Of a stretch of DNA of 56,408 nt, positions 1 through 12,209 are shown one piece after another; within the stretch, counting starts at the first letter, position 1, and every line of letters starts with the position of its first letter. A program made the translations under genes and the position numbers. A model generated the notes under the pieces. The model was not told the DNA's origin. It saw nothing but the letters and a program-made list of their open reading frames with translations, and searched no databases. Source of the stretch: an uncultured Bacteroides sp. Lineage in GTDB: Bacteria; Bacteroidota; Bacteroidia; Bacteroidales; Bacteroidaceae. Location of the stretch: NCBI GenBank assembly GCA_944321465.1, contig CALULL010000020.1, forward strand, positions 1-56,408, written 5' to 3'.

Positions 1-21
1 ACAGGTCTTGTTTATCATATA

Positions 22-63
22 ATCTGCAAGTTTTCAACCGTAAAGATACAAAAACTTGCAGAT
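22..63. terminator. 13-bp perfect inverted repeat, probable terminator of an upstream gene
   Basis: Bases 22-34 pair perfectly with 51-63 (arm ATCTGCAAGTTTT) around a 16-base loop. It lies before the first gene and could end transcription of a gene left of the window. An operator role is possible. There is no strong T run directly after it on the plus strand. Confidence 0.4.
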
Positions 64-102
64 ATCTCAAAGCAAATAGCATATTAATCTGTTGACTATT
101 AA

Positions 103-931
103 GTGGTAACGCATCTTTTAAGGAACGACTATGTAGGCATGACGGCCAGCGTGTTGTCGTCGCTCTACTCTAGCGTGTTGCCCACTTACATTGGCTGTAT
201 GCGCAAGGGTATGGACCCGGAGGAAGCACTGGACTATGCTCTCTCAAGTGAACAACTTGTCGAAGAAACGTTTGCTGGGCACCGTTGGCGAGCTGCGTGA
301 ACGGCTCTTCCAGCTTGAGCCTGCAACGGAGGGTGGACAGCGCAGCAACCCAGTGCTGGCTGCCTTGGTCGACGAGATGGCACGCTCGGTGCAGGATGTG
401 TACAATTATAGTGGCATTTATATCAGCTACAGCCTGTCCTCGTCGACCAACGCGTTGAAGGTGGAGCCTTATCTCATCATGCCTGCCGAGAGCGGCGACA
501 GCGTCAGTGTGGTACACATGAGTGCTTATGGCACGACGCATCTCGGTACGGGGCTGTTCAGCAATCACCAGAATGCCTACATCCTCTTCAACGAGCGTGA
601 AACTCCCCAATTGGCCTTGTTCACCATTTATCTACAGTTACCCATGTACGAGTTTCCACGTATGTTGAAAGGACTTTACCTTAGTCTGGACTATAACCGC
701 AACCCCATAGCTCGCCGCATTTTGTTTGTCAAGCACTCGGACAGTACCTCGATGGACGATTTTCTCGAACTGAAAGGCGAACTGCTTCCGCCCGAGTCGT
801 TGGACGGTCAATTGCTGGCTTATTATAACTATACGTGCCGTCCCGGCGATTGTATCAAGACTTGTACTGTCCCTTCGCCACAGCTGAACGAGAACGACCT
901 TGTACGTGAGAAGCGTATGTTGGAGTTATGA
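103..931 (+). pseudogene. conserved hypothetical protein split by a 2-base frameshift in a CT run
   Basis: I do not recognise the family. The gene is readable as two overlapping frames. The first (GTG 103 or, more likely, ATG 139) reads to EEALDYALS. The second, which runs to the stop at 931, begins sensibly at LSQVNNLSKKRLL. They join if two bases are restored in the CT run at 239-245, giving a protein of about 264 residues. The predicted product is soluble, without signal peptide or membrane segment. The 3' end overlaps the convergent TPR gene by 6 bases. Either the gene is a recent pseudogene, or it varies by slippage in the short CT repeat, or the assembly has a 2-base error; the intact reading on both sides of the run suggests a very recent event or an error. 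Confidence 0.65.
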
Positions 932-3136
932 TATGATGGCATCGATCATCAAGGACACGTCTCCTGGCGCAATGCCTTTGCGCAGCAGTTCCTCTTTGTC
1001 GTAATTGAAGAGCTTGCGGAAAGCTTCTTGTCCGTCACACAGCTGCATGGCTTGTGTGTAGAAGGAAACGGCCTGTTCGGTCTGTTTCGATACCCAAGCC
1101 ACATGCCCGGCGTTGAGATAGTCCGATGCCTGGGGACGTGCTGCCAGTATGCGGTCGTAGTAGCGTGCAGCTTGTTCGTACTTGCCGAGGGCGAAGTAGC
1201 ACCAGGCTATAGCTCGCCATGTCTTCTGGCTATCGCTCTCTAGTAAGTCGAGCCTGAAGAAGTATTGCAAGGCCTCGTCGTAGCGTTTCTGGTCGGCCAG
1301 GCATACGCCGCTGTAGTAGATAATGTTGCGGTTGTCGGGTTGCATGGTCTCGGCTTTGTGGTAGTAGTGCATCGCTTCTTTGTAGTTGTTCAGGTGGCGG
1401 TAGCATGTGGCGAGGTGGTGTATGGTCCATATGTTGTCGGGCTTCAGCAGGTCGGCACGCAGATAGCTTTCGACAGCCTCTGCGTAGTGCCTTCCCTTTT
1501 GCAGGCAGTAACCGCTCTTCTGGAACAGTTCGGCATTGGTTTGGTCACGCTCGGTGAGGTATTGGTATATCTCGAAAGCCCGTGTGTAGTCTTTCTTCTT
1601 GAAGTGGAACTCGGCGACCTCGTTCATCAGGGTTGGCGCAGATAGGATATCGTTGAGGATGGGCTTCGTATGCAGTTGTAGCTCTTTGGCAAAGATGTCG
1701 TAGAACTCGTTGCGGCGCGGATAGAGTTTATAGAAACGGTAGAGGTCGTGTATGTAGAGGTTGCTGACGACTTCGGGGCGGGAAGCGTATTGCTTTAGTC
1801 CGGTTTCGTCCTTGTCGCCCATAAGTTCGCTTAAATCCTGATGTGCAGTCATTTGTCCCAGTATCATGTCGCGTTGTGCCTGCGGGATGTGGGCCATGAC
1901 GAAACAGAGCGAGTACTTATCGCTGTCGCAGAAGAAGCCGGATGATAGCAGCAGGTTCATCATGGTGTTTCCTTTGTCGTCTGTGGATTTGTTTCCTAGT
2001 TCGCGTGCCACGTCGGTCTGTGTCAGTGAGAAAGGGCGGAACCAATTACATAGTTCTCGGAAGAAGGGATTTCCCTTGAGGTGGGCAAAGGTACTCATGT
2101 ACACATCCGAGCCTTCTTGCTGTAGTTCGTTCATCTCGCGTAGTTTGTCGCCCAAGCCAGATTGCCTGATGGTGTCTTCCCAGTCGGGATTTCGGTCTTC
2201 TTCCTCGGCTGACTCATCGTGGTCGAACCGCAAATTGCGCACGAAGCGGGCATTTTTCATCATCTCGGGAATGATTTCTTCGCGCATCTTCTGGTTAATC
2301 TTTTCGGTGCCTTGACTGCGTAATAGCTGTATATAAATGCGGTTGAATTGTCTGCTCAGGCTGCCATCTTCGTTCAGCAGTGAGATTTGCATTTCCAGTT
2401 CGGGGTAGAAAGGCAGTCGGTTGGCATGAATGTACAGAGCCATTACCAGGCCTACCAAGGCCCGTTGGCTTACTATGGTTGCTTTGTGCTCGGTAGCAGT
2501 AAGGAGCCAGTCCAGTTTCAGCATGTCGAACTGTTCGGTAAGGCTTAGTGTGACGGCAGAGGTAAACAGGGCGATGTCGCTTGCTGACAACTGTTGCGAG
2601 GCAAGAAGCAGGGTTGCATTGTTTGCATCCCGGGAGGTCCATTGGCTATTTGTCCATGTTGTAAGGAAAAGGTCGCGGCTGAGGGCTTCGTGGCGGGCGA
2701 GCAGTTCTTGTACAGATTGTTGGTTGGCGGTTGAGAGCTGTGCAGTGGTCTGGTTGTCGCTCAAAGTCTCAAGTTCCTGCAAATACTGTTTCAGATCCGT
2801 TCCCGAAGGGATTAGGGTAGGAGTGCGTCGTATCGTGTGGTAGTAGCGGGAGGAAACTCTGTCCAGCAGGATTGTGCGTGTCTGGTCGGTTGTCTCCCAT
2901 GTTTGTGCAAGCAGTTTCAGATGGAGGGCATTGCGTTGTGGGTCGGCTGTTCCTTGTTTCATGTAGAGCAGCATGTAGTTGTAGGTCATCTCGATTTGGG
3001 CCAGTCGGTTGGTAAGTTCATAGTTGTTGTACTGTCCGAGCATTCCTTTTAGTCCGTCGAGTGCTTCCTTGAGTCTTTGTTGGGTTAGGAGGTTGGTTAT
3101 GTGGTCGTATTGCTGTTGTATGGTTTGTTCGTTCAT
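926..3136 (-). CDS. large tetratricopeptide-repeat protein
   Basis: 736 residues, no signal peptide seen, so probably cytoplasmic. The first 480 residues are mostly helical and have no domain I can name. From about residue 505 to 715 there are at least five TPR units with the usual pattern (for example YAEAVESYLRADLLKPDN, YKEAMHYYHKAETMQPDN, YEQAARYYDRILAARPQ). TPR stacks act as protein-binding scaffolds; the partner is unknown. The gene is convergent with the frameshifted gene at 103-931 and is followed upstream by the porin gene in the same direction, 108 bases away. The specific role is unassigned. Confidence 0.85.
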   Translation of the reverse strand: MNEQTIQQQYDHITNLLTQQRLKEALDGLKGMLGQYNNYELTNRLAQIEMTYNYMLLYMKQGTADPQRNALHLKLLAQTWETTDQTRTILLDRVSSRYYHTIRRTPTLIPSGTDLKQYLQELETLSDNQTTAQLSTANQQSVQELLARHEALSRDLFLTTWTNSQWTSRDANNATLLLASQQLSASDIALFTSAVTLSLTEQFDMLKLDWLLTATEHKATIVSQRALVGLVMALYIHANRLPFYPELEMQISLLNEDGSLSRQFNRIYIQLLRSQGTEKINQKMREEIIPEMMKNARFVRNLRFDHDESAEEEDRNPDWEDTIRQSGLGDKLREMNELQQEGSDVYMSTFAHLKGNPFFRELCNWFRPFSLTQTDVARELGNKSTDDKGNTMMNLLLSSGFFCDSDKYSLCFVMAHIPQAQRDMILGQMTAHQDLSELMGDKDETGLKQYASRPEVVSNLYIHDLYRFYKLYPRRNEFYDIFAKELQLHTKPILNDILSAPTLMNEVAEFHFKKKDYTRAFEIYQYLTERDQTNAELFQKSGYCLQKGRHYAEAVESYLRADLLKPDNIWTIHHLATCYRHLNNYKEAMHYYHKAETMQPDNRNIIYYSGVCLADQKRYDEALQYFFRLDLLESDSQKTWRAIAWCYFALGKYEQAARYYDRILAARPQASDYLNAGHVAWVSKQTEQAVSFYTQAMQLCDGQEAFRKLFNYDKEELLRKGIAPGDVSLMIDAIIS

Positions 3137-3244
3137 AATGTTCGCTTGATATATATGCGTGAAAATATTACGGATTGTATTTCTGTGTGTTGTTGGTAAA
3201 GGATGGTTCTTTTTGTGGAGGAGACAGGCGGAAGAAGTATCTTG

Positions 3245-4312
3245 TCAAAAGCGCACTTGCACTTGGGTTTGCAATAAGTTCGAGTGTGAGCCATGATGAG
3301 GGTCGCAATATGTATATTGGATTTGCAGACGGCATTTGGGATAGAACCACCATTGAACACCCGCTACATAGTTGGTCTGTTTATCATCTTGAACCTTGTT
3401 CCGGTTAAAATAATCGTAGGATAGTATGACATCAAACTTGGGTAGTACGTGTGCCGCTGCCGTAAGGTAATAACCATTGCTGCGCACGCTTCCATCGCGT
3501 CCTTCGAGGTATTCGGTTCGGAGGTCGATGGGCTTGAAGGCAAATATTGCACCAGCCGACCAACGGTTGCGTGTGTAGTTGTCTCCTGCTTGTAGAGTTG
3601 GGTTAACATCCGAGGTGGTTACGGCACATCCCCTTCCTCGCACGAAGGAGCCTCCGAGTGTGACCCAATTCAAAGGATGTACCGTGAGCTTTCCTACGAT
3701 ATCCTTGAAGTTATTGCCGTCTTTTTTGTTTATTCCCTGTCCGTTCATTACGGCAAAGTTGTAATTTAGCAAACCATGAAATAAGTCTCCATAAAAAAGA
3801 ATACCTAGGTCTCGTCCGCTGTTCGAACCATACAGGGGGTCGCTGCTATTGTATCCCGCCAAATAACTGGTCGCCTGAGAATAGATGTTTATCAATTCTA
3901 CCGTGCTTGGGGACAGTTGGTTCTCCAACGTGAACGCGGTCTTGAACTGCCCTAATCGTACGCTCAGTTCCGGTAGGAAATGGTATTCGGTATAGGCTTC
4001 CAAAATCTTGCCTGTGTTGGCGAAACTGTACATGAAATAGCATGACCAATGGTCTGTAATTTTTCCACGAGCCATCAAAATGGCTCGTTTCAGTTCAAAG
4101 CTATTAGCTTTTTTGTTTCCTGCGTCGTCGTAAGTGTATGCTGCCTGTACATAACCTTGCAGGGTGATGCGTTCTTTTAATGTGTTTGTTATGTTTTTCA
4201 GCGTATTGTTTTGTTCTTGTTCTGTATTGGAATTCAGTTCTGTAGCTTGTGACGATAGTGGGATAAGCCAACCGGCAATCAACAGCAAGGGTAAGAGTAA
4301 AGAATGTTTCAT
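3245..4312 (-). CDS. phosphate-selective porin O/P family outer-membrane protein
   Basis: About 355 residues. I chose the internal Met at 4312 because MKHSLLLPLLLIAGWLIP makes a clean signal peptide ending before QATELN, while the longer frame adds nine residues ahead of it. The mature part alternates aromatic-rich strands and loops (SCYFMYSFANTGKILEAYTE, LSVRLGQFKTAFTLENQLSP, GVQWWFYPKCRLQIQYTY) and ends in aromatic F after a beta strand, as outer-membrane barrels do. The QFKTPFTxENxxSP-like motif is typical of the OprO/OprP family. The true substrate may be phosphate, polyphosphate or another anion. It lies downstream of pgk, separated by that gene's terminator, so it probably has its own promoter or depends on read-through. 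Confidence 0.8.
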   Translation of the reverse strand: MKHSLLLPLLLIAGWLIPLSSQATELNSNTEQEQNNTLKNITNTLKERITLQGYVQAAYTYDDAGNKKANSFELKRAILMARGKITDHWSCYFMYSFANTGKILEAYTEYHFLPELSVRLGQFKTAFTLENQLSPSTVELINIYSQATSYLAGYNSSDPLYGSNSGRDLGILFYGDLFHGLLNYNFAVMNGQGINKKDGNNFKDIVGKLTVHPLNWVTLGGSFVRGRGCAVTTSDVNPTLQAGDNYTRNRWSAGAIFAFKPIDLRTEYLEGRDGSVRSNGYYLTAAAHVLPKFDVILSYDYFNRNKVQDDKQTNYVAGVQWWFYPKCRLQIQYTYCDPHHGSHSNLLQTQVQVRF

Positions 4313-4327
4313 GGGTAAAATTTGTAG

Positions 4328-4365
4328 TAAAAAAGGCAACCCGTCAGATAAAGAACGAGCTGCCT
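4328..4365 (-). terminator. intrinsic terminator of pgk
   Basis: Bases 4334-4344 pair with 4355-4365 (11 pairs including two G-U on the minus-strand RNA), and the A run at 4329-4334 gives a U tract on that RNA. It lies just past the pgk stop. Confidence 0.7.
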
Positions 4366-4386
4366 CTGTCTTATTGAAAATTAGTG

Positions 4387-5643
4387 TTATTCATTGATGG
4401 CTGCAATGCCAGGCAGAACCTTGCCTTCGATGGCTTCGAGCAATGCTCCGCCACCTGTCGATACATAAGATACGCCGCTGGCTAAACCGAATTTATTCAC
4501 ACAAGCCACAGAATCTCCACCGCCTACGAGGGAGAATGCTCCGTTTTTCGTTGCTTCCACGATGGCTTCGCCTACACTGCGCGAGCCGTGCGTGAAGTTT
4601 TCAAACTCGAATACACCTGTAGGTCCGTTCCACAGGATTGTCTTGGATTGTTTGATTACATCGGCAAAGAGCTTTTCGCTCTCAGGTCCTATATCCAGAC
4701 CTTCCCATCCATCGGGGATTTCGTTTACTTTGCAGAACTTTGTGTTTGCATCGTTAGAGAACGAATCGGCAATTTTGGCATCTACAGCCAAAACCAGGTT
4801 GACACCTTTCTCTTTGGCCTTCTTCATAATGTCGAGTGCCAAATCCAACTTGTCATCTTCGCAGATTGAAAGTCCGATTTTGCCATTCATGGCCTTGGTG
4901 AAGGTGTAAGTCATGCCGCCTGTGATGATGAGATTGTCTACTTTGTTCAGCAGATTCTCAATAATCTCAATCTTGGTTGATACCTTTGAGCCTCCCATAA
5001 TGGCGGTAAACGGGCGGCGAATGTCGTTCAGTACTTTGTCTACAGCCTTTACTTCTTTCTCCATGAGGTAGCCAAACATTTTGTGGTCCTTGTCGAAATA
5101 CTTGGCCATCAGTGCTGTTGAAGCATGAGCACGGTGGGCTGTACCGAAAGCATCGTTCACGTAGCAGTCTGCATACGATGCGAGTCTCTTGGAAAATTCT
5201 ATCTGCTTTTCTTTTATTTCTTTTTTTGCAGCTGCTTTTTGCTCGTCGGTCGCGTCCTCAGCCAAACCTCTGGGCTTACCCTCTTCTTCAGCGTAGAAGC
5301 GCAGGTTTTCCAACATCAGCACTTCGCCGGGGCTCAGTGTGGCGGCTTTGGTCGCAGCATCGGCACTCATGCAGTCGTCGGCAAACAAAATATTGACCTC
5401 CAGCAGCTCTGATACGTGCTTCAAGATGTGCTTCAACGAGAATTTGTCGACCGGGCCTTTGGGACGACCAAGGTGAGAGCCGATTATAACGCTGCCGCCA
5501 TCGGCCAAAATCTTTTTTAGGGTAGGAAGGGCTGCACGGATACGGGTATCATCCGTGATGTTGAAGTTTTCGTCCAAAGGAACGTTGAAGTCCACACGAA
5601 CAAATGCCTTCTTTCCTGCAAAGTTGAATTGATCGATTGTCAT
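4387..5643 (-). CDS. pgk: phosphoglycerate kinase
   Basis: 418 residues, the normal family length. It moves phosphate from 1,3-bisphosphoglycerate to ADP in glycolysis, in the cytoplasm. The start [24 protein letters not shown] carries the family signature; SHLGRPKG (substrate-binding loop), the AHRAHAST segment, [11 protein letters not shown] and the C-terminal GGGDSVA nucleotide loop are all present. A TAnnTTTG promoter box lies about 60 bases upstream and a hairpin terminator directly downstream, so it looks monocistronic. No irregularity seen. Confidence 0.97.
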   Translation of the reverse strand: MTIDQFNFAGKKAFVRVDFNVPLDENFNITDDTRIRAALPTLKKILADGGSVIIGSHLGRPKGPVDKFSLKHILKHVSELLEVNILFADDCMSADAATKAATLSPGEVLMLENLRFYAEEEGKPRGLAEDATDEQKAAAKKEIKEKQIEFSKRLASYADCYVNDAFGTAHRAHASTALMAKYFDKDHKMFGYLMEKEVKAVDKVLNDIRRPFTAIMGGSKVSTKIEIIENLLNKVDNLIITGGMTYTFTKAMNGKIGLSICEDDKLDLALDIMKKAKEKGVNLVLAVDAKIADSFSNDANTKFCKVNEIPDGWEGLDIGPESEKLFADVIKQSKTILWNGPTGVFEFENFTHGSRSVGEAIVEATKNGAFSLVGGGDSVACVNKFGLASGVSYVSTGGGALLEAIEGKVLPGIAAINE

Positions 5644-5706
5644 AGTTCTATTCTTCTATTAAAAGTGTTATTGAGGTGTTCTTTCTTCGCTTTCCTAAAG
5701 TTTCTG

Positions 5707-5714
5707 CAAAGTTA
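5707..5714 (-). promoter_or_regulatory. -7 promoter element of pgk
   Basis: On the minus strand this reads TAACTTTG, an exact match to the Bacteroidetes TAnnTTTG element, about 64 bases upstream of the pgk start. No clear -33 TTTG was found at 19-21 bases. Confidence 0.5.
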
Positions 5715-5830
5715 CGATATTTATTCGGCTCCTTACAGGAAAATAACCTTTATTTAGTTTTCATGGCTTGTAGCAGGGGCAATTGAGGAATCTTTCTGCT
5801 ACATGATTGTTTCGCTACTGTGTTGCTTGC

Positions 5831-5887
5831 ATAAAAAGCGGCTACGCCTTGGAAAATATCCTAAGACAGTAGCCGTTCTTGCTTTTT
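5831..5887. terminator. terminator of clpB, probably bidirectional
   Basis: CGGCTAC (5839-5845) pairs with GTAGCCG (5869-5875), and the stem continues inward with CCTTGGA against TCCTAAG (one bulge). An A run at 5833-5837 and a T run at 5882-5888 flank it, so it can stop transcripts from both sides. The clpB stop is at its edge. Confidence 0.75.
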
Positions 5888-8482
5888 TTAATTCTTGAAG
5901 GCTAAACCGCTCTTGTCTGCTTTTATGTCGACTACAATAGGTTTGCTATGGTCGACTTCTTGCGACAACAACTGTTTAGACAGGTCGTTCAATAGGTAAT
6001 GTTGTATGGCCCGTTTTACAGGGCGTGCGCCAAATTCGGGGTCGTAGCCCGTTTGTGTTAAGAAGTTGATGGCATTGTCGGAAAGTTGTAGTTCAACTCC
6101 GTTGCTTGTCAACATCTTTTGCACGTTCTTTATCTGCAATAAGACGATTTGCTTTATTTCTTGTTCTGTCAGTGGCAAGAACATGATGGTTTCGTCTATG
6201 CGGTTCAAGAATTCGGGTCGTATGCTTCTTTTCAGCATGTTCATAACCTCAGCTTTGGTTTCTTCGATGATTTCGCTTCTGTTTGAACTGTTCATCTTCT
6301 CCATTTGGCTTTGGATGTAAGAACTTCCCATGTTGCTTGTCATGATGATGATAGTGTTCTTAAAGTTCACTGTACGCCCTTTGTTGTCCGTCAGTCGACC
6401 GTCATCCAATACTTGCAGTAGGATGTTGAATACGTCGGGATGTGCCTTTTCTATTTCATCGAACAAGACAACCGAGTAGGGCTTACGCCTTACGGCTTCG
6501 GTCAGTTGTCCGCCTTCGTCGTAGCCTACGTATCCGGGAGGTGCTCCTATCAGGCGAGACACTGTGTGCTTTTCCTGATACTCACTCATGTCGATGCGCG
6601 TCATCATGGTTTCGTCGTCAAAAAGGAACTCGGCCAAAGCCTTGGCCAGTTCTGTCTTTCCTACGCCGGTAGTGCCTAAAAAGAGGAAAGAACCGATGGG
6701 GCGTTTGGGGTCTTGCAGACCGGCTCGGCTGCGACGCACGGCATCGGCTACAGCCTCAATGGCTTCATCTTGACCAATAACGCGTTTGTGCAACTCCTCT
6801 TCCAAATGCAGTAGTTTGTCCTTTTCGCTCTGTAGCATTTTGCTGACTGGTATGCCCGTCCAACGCGATACAACATCTGCAATATCTTCGGCATCTACTT
6901 CTTCCTTAATCATTGCCTTGTCTCCCTGCATCTGGTGCAGCTTCTGTTGCGTTTCTTCTATTTCTTTATTCAAGGCTTGCAGCTTGCCGTAGCGTATTTC
7001 GGCCACTTTGCCATAGTCGCCTTCGCGTTCGGCACGCTCAGCTTCGAATTTCAGTTGCTCGATTTCCACTTTGGCCTGCTGTATTTTGTTCATCAGTGTT
7101 TTCTCGTTTTGCCATTTGGCTTTGTACGAGCTTTCCTGCTCCTTCAGTTCAGCCAGCTCTTTCCCGATTTGTTCCAATTTCGCTGTATCGTTTTCGCGCT
7201 TGATGGCTTCACGCTCAATCTCCAGTTGCTTGATTTTGCGTGAGATTTCATCCAGCTCCTCGGGAACCGAGTCTACTTCCATGCGCAACTTGGCGGCGGC
7301 TTCATCCATGAGGTCAATGGCCTTGTCGGGTAAAAAGCGATCGGTGATGTAGCGGTTGCTCAGTTCGACAGCAGCTATGATGGCATCGTCTTTGATGCGC
7401 ACGTGGTGATGGTTTTCATATCGTTCTTTTAGACCGCGCAAGATAGAGATGGTACTCAGCGTGTCTGGTTCGTTTACCATGACTATCTGGAAACGGCGTT
7501 CTAAGGCTTTATCTTTTTCAAAATACTTCTGGTATTCGTCCAGCGTCGTGGCTCCTATGCTCCTCAGCTCGCCGCGAGCTAATGCAGGCTTCAGGATATT
7601 GGCCGCATCCATTGCGCCTTCTCCTTTCCCGGCTCCTACCAAGGTGTGTATTTCATCGATGAAGAGGATGATGTTCCCTTCCGACTTCTTTACTTCGTTG
7701 ATAACAGCCTTCAACCGTTCCTCAAATTCTCCTTTATACTTGGCTCCGGCCACCAATGCGCCCATGTCCAGCGAATAGACCTGTTTGTTCTTCAGATTTT
7801 CGGGGACATCTCCGCGCAATATACGATGTGCTAACCCTTCTACGATAGCCGTTTTGCCGGTACCCGGTTCTCCTATTAAGATGGGATTATTCTTAGTGCG
7901 TCGGCTCAGGATTTGCAATACACGGCGTATTTCCTCGTCGCGTCCAATGACAGGGTCCAGTTTTCCGCTACGTGCAGCCTCGTTCAGATTGATGGCGTAT
8001 TTTTCCAATGCCTGATAGGTATCTTCGCTAGACTGTGAGGTTACACGGTTTCCTTTACGTAGCTCGCTTATGGCTTCGCGTAACTCTCGCTCTGTCATCC
8101 CTGCATCTTTCAGTATGGTTGAGGCGGTGCTTTTTACTGTCAGCAGTGCCAATATTAGCGGTTCCAAAGAGACAAACTCGTCGCCCAGCTCCTTAGAATA
8201 TTGCACGGCTTTTTGCAACACGTCGTTCAGCTCACGACTCAAATAAGGCTCACCTCCTGATACTTTGGGTAACGACTCGATTTGCTTGCTCACGACGAGA
8301 GCTATTTGCTGGCCGTTAAGTCCCAACTTCTGAAAGAGAAAGTTGGTGACGTTCTCGCCTACTTTCATTATTCCTTGCAACAAGTGTACGGGTTCCACAG
8401 CCTGTTGTCCTTGGTTTTGCACCGCGTTCACAGCCTCCTGAACCGCTTCTTGTGCCTTGATAGTAAAGTTGTTGAAATTCAT
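5888..8482 (-). CDS. clpB: ATP-dependent disaggregase ClpB
   Basis: 864 residues, full family length. It is the Hsp100 ring ATPase that pulls polypeptides out of aggregates together with DnaK. In order: the N domain (first 145 residues), AAA1 with Walker A GEPGTGKT around Lys210, the long coiled-coil middle domain (roughly 400-530, with the repeated charged heptads EIERE, AELKEQE), AAA2 with Walker A GTTGVGKT around Lys609, and the C-terminal domain with [11 protein letters not shown]. The middle domain separates it from ClpA and ClpC. A strong AGGAGG stands before the start codon. The gene is alone between its terminator and a 556-base upstream gap. Confidence 0.97.
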   Translation of the reverse strand: MNFNNFTIKAQEAVQEAVNAVQNQGQQAVEPVHLLQGIMKVGENVTNFLFQKLGLNGQQIALVVSKQIESLPKVSGGEPYLSRELNDVLQKAVQYSKELGDEFVSLEPLILALLTVKSTASTILKDAGMTERELREAISELRKGNRVTSQSSEDTYQALEKYAINLNEAARSGKLDPVIGRDEEIRRVLQILSRRTKNNPILIGEPGTGKTAIVEGLAHRILRGDVPENLKNKQVYSLDMGALVAGAKYKGEFEERLKAVINEVKKSEGNIILFIDEIHTLVGAGKGEGAMDAANILKPALARGELRSIGATTLDEYQKYFEKDKALERRFQIVMVNEPDTLSTISILRGLKERYENHHHVRIKDDAIIAAVELSNRYITDRFLPDKAIDLMDEAAAKLRMEVDSVPEELDEISRKIKQLEIEREAIKRENDTAKLEQIGKELAELKEQESSYKAKWQNEKTLMNKIQQAKVEIEQLKFEAERAEREGDYGKVAEIRYGKLQALNKEIEETQQKLHQMQGDKAMIKEEVDAEDIADVVSRWTGIPVSKMLQSEKDKLLHLEEELHKRVIGQDEAIEAVADAVRRSRAGLQDPKRPIGSFLFLGTTGVGKTELAKALAEFLFDDETMMTRIDMSEYQEKHTVSRLIGAPPGYVGYDEGGQLTEAVRRKPYSVVLFDEIEKAHPDVFNILLQVLDDGRLTDNKGRTVNFKNTIIIMTSNMGSSYIQSQMEKMNSSNRSEIIEETKAEVMNMLKRSIRPEFLNRIDETIMFLPLTEQEIKQIVLLQIKNVQKMLTSNGVELQLSDNAINFLTQTGYDPEFGARPVKRAIQHYLLNDLSKQLLSQEVDHSKPIVVDIKADKSGLAFKN

Positions 8483-8489
8483 ATTTTAT

Positions 8490-8495
8490 CCTCCT
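8490..8495 (-). promoter_or_regulatory. strong Shine-Dalgarno sequence of clpB
   Basis: On the minus strand AGGAGG lies seven bases before the ATG. Most genes in this window have no such site, in keeping with the weak use of Shine-Dalgarno pairing in Bacteroidetes, so this one stands out and confirms the clpB start. Confidence 0.7.
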
Positions 8496-8970
8496 TTTTC
8501 TACTTGTTGTTGCAATGGAGTTTACGCAAAAGACTTGCCAAAGTGTGCTTTATGTCAAAATGTCTTGAATATCCATTCCTGTGTGACAGATTGTCGGCAA
8601 GATAGCCTGCTAAATTAGCAATTGCCTTCCTGCTTTTCTCTTGGTGTGTGCTTTTTCTATTTTTTTTGTTTTCTGAACGTTTTGGGTTTCCTGTCCTGCA
8701 CTGTCCGATTTTGAATGAACTTGCTGATGGTGAAAGCCATCACCCCGCCGGAAAGGGACGAATACAACCGCCCCGTACAATCGTTTTATGTTCCAATTGG
8801 TTTAACCACAAATTCAGGCCTCATCAGCCAAAAATGCCGTAACCCTTTGCCAATAGTGCGTTTATCTGTTCTAAACACGCTCTAAACAGCCTGCTCATAT
8901 CTTCAAAACTTTCTCTAAACATTTGCGTTCAATCTGCTCATTTTTCGTGCAGAAATGCACGAAACTCTAT

Positions 8971-9020
8971 AAAAAGCAATAGGCGGCAAAGTGTTGTCTG
9001 TCAACTACTTGCCGCCTATA
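8971..9020 (-). terminator. intrinsic terminator of ppdK
   Basis: ATAGGCGGCAA (8979-8989) pairs perfectly with TTGCCGCCTAT (9009-9019), and the A run at 8971-8975 gives the U tract on the minus-strand RNA. It follows the ppdK stop directly. Confidence 0.85.
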
Positions 9021-9038
9021 TTTCTGATAATTAGCTAT

Positions 9039-11765
<2,727 letters not shown>

Positions 11766-11809
11766 AATTTAATCAGGTTCTATAATATAATCGTGGTTTG
11801 TTTTGTGCG

Positions 11810-11839
11810 CAAAGCTAACTATATTTCACACATTATAAA
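11810..11839 (-). promoter_or_regulatory. promoter of ppdK
   Basis: On the minus strand the -7 element is TAGCTTTG (11810-11817), an exact TAnnTTTG. A TTTT lies about 19 bases further upstream as a possible -33 box. The leader to the ppdK start would be about 40 bases. Confidence 0.5.
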
Positions 11840-12009
11840 ACTATTTTTCCTGAAAACTTGCCACGGACTTTGAGAAAATCTTGCAAGTATTCGCCCGGCG
11901 TTTTGTTCGGCGTATCCTTTCGTTAGCTTTCTCCTATTGGCAGAGGTGTGTATGGGTGGCTGCTTAATCTGTTGCAAATGAGCCGGTAGCGGCACAGGTG
12001 TGCCCTCGT

Positions 12010-12097
12010 GGGAGCGCACCTGTGCCCCTTGGCGGGCTTTCCTGTACCGGCGGGGGAGCAGGCCTGTGCCTGGCGGGAGGCTCGCCCCGTGGCGTGG
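12010..12097 (+). repeat. 22-bp intergenic array A (three clear units plus one degenerate)
   Basis: Units begin at 12010, 12032, 12054 and 12076, each 22 bases. The shared part is the centre, CACCTGTGCC, TTCCTGTACC and GGCCTGTGCC, preceded by a G-rich and followed by a mixed segment. GGCACAGGTG at 11991-12000 is the exact reverse complement of CACCTGTGCC at 12017-12026, so the left edge can fold. The array fills the 444-base gap between the divergent ppdK and rlmD and lies upstream of the rlmD -7 box. Three other arrays of the same period occur at 22096, 41770 and 49211. Confidence 0.65.
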
Positions 12098-12169
12098 CGC
12101 TTGCGGGGCTTTTCCCCCGCCGCGGCCTCTTTTTGCGCCCACAGCCGGGGCTATGCCGGGAAAAATCCG

Positions 12170-12177
12170 TATTTTTG
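12170..12177 (+). promoter_or_regulatory. -7 promoter element of rlmD
   Basis: TATTTTTG matches TAnnTTTG exactly and lies 32 bases before the GTG at 12210. Its position argues against the longer open frame that begins near 12000, which would start upstream of the promoter. Confidence 0.5.
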
Positions 12178-12209
12178 CCCCGCATTTATTTTTAAGTATA
12201 GAAGAGAAC

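Larger units (their letters stand above)
8483..9038. other. 556-base gene-free gap between clpB and ppdK
   Basis: It holds the clpB leader at its left end and the ppdK terminator at its right end. In between are a 6-bp hairpin TGATGG/CCATCA at 8725-8742 and an 8-bp hairpin with a GAAA loop at 8944-8963 (TTCGTGCA / TGCACGAA). A plus-strand reading frame around 8730-8883 looks weakly protein-like but has no credible start or recognisable family. I see no definite gene. Confidence 0.5.

Noticed and set aside
8648-8842. 64-codon frame in the clpB/ppdK gap
   Set aside because: No start signal, no recognisable domain, and an equally plausible frame in another register. It is not supported as a gene.
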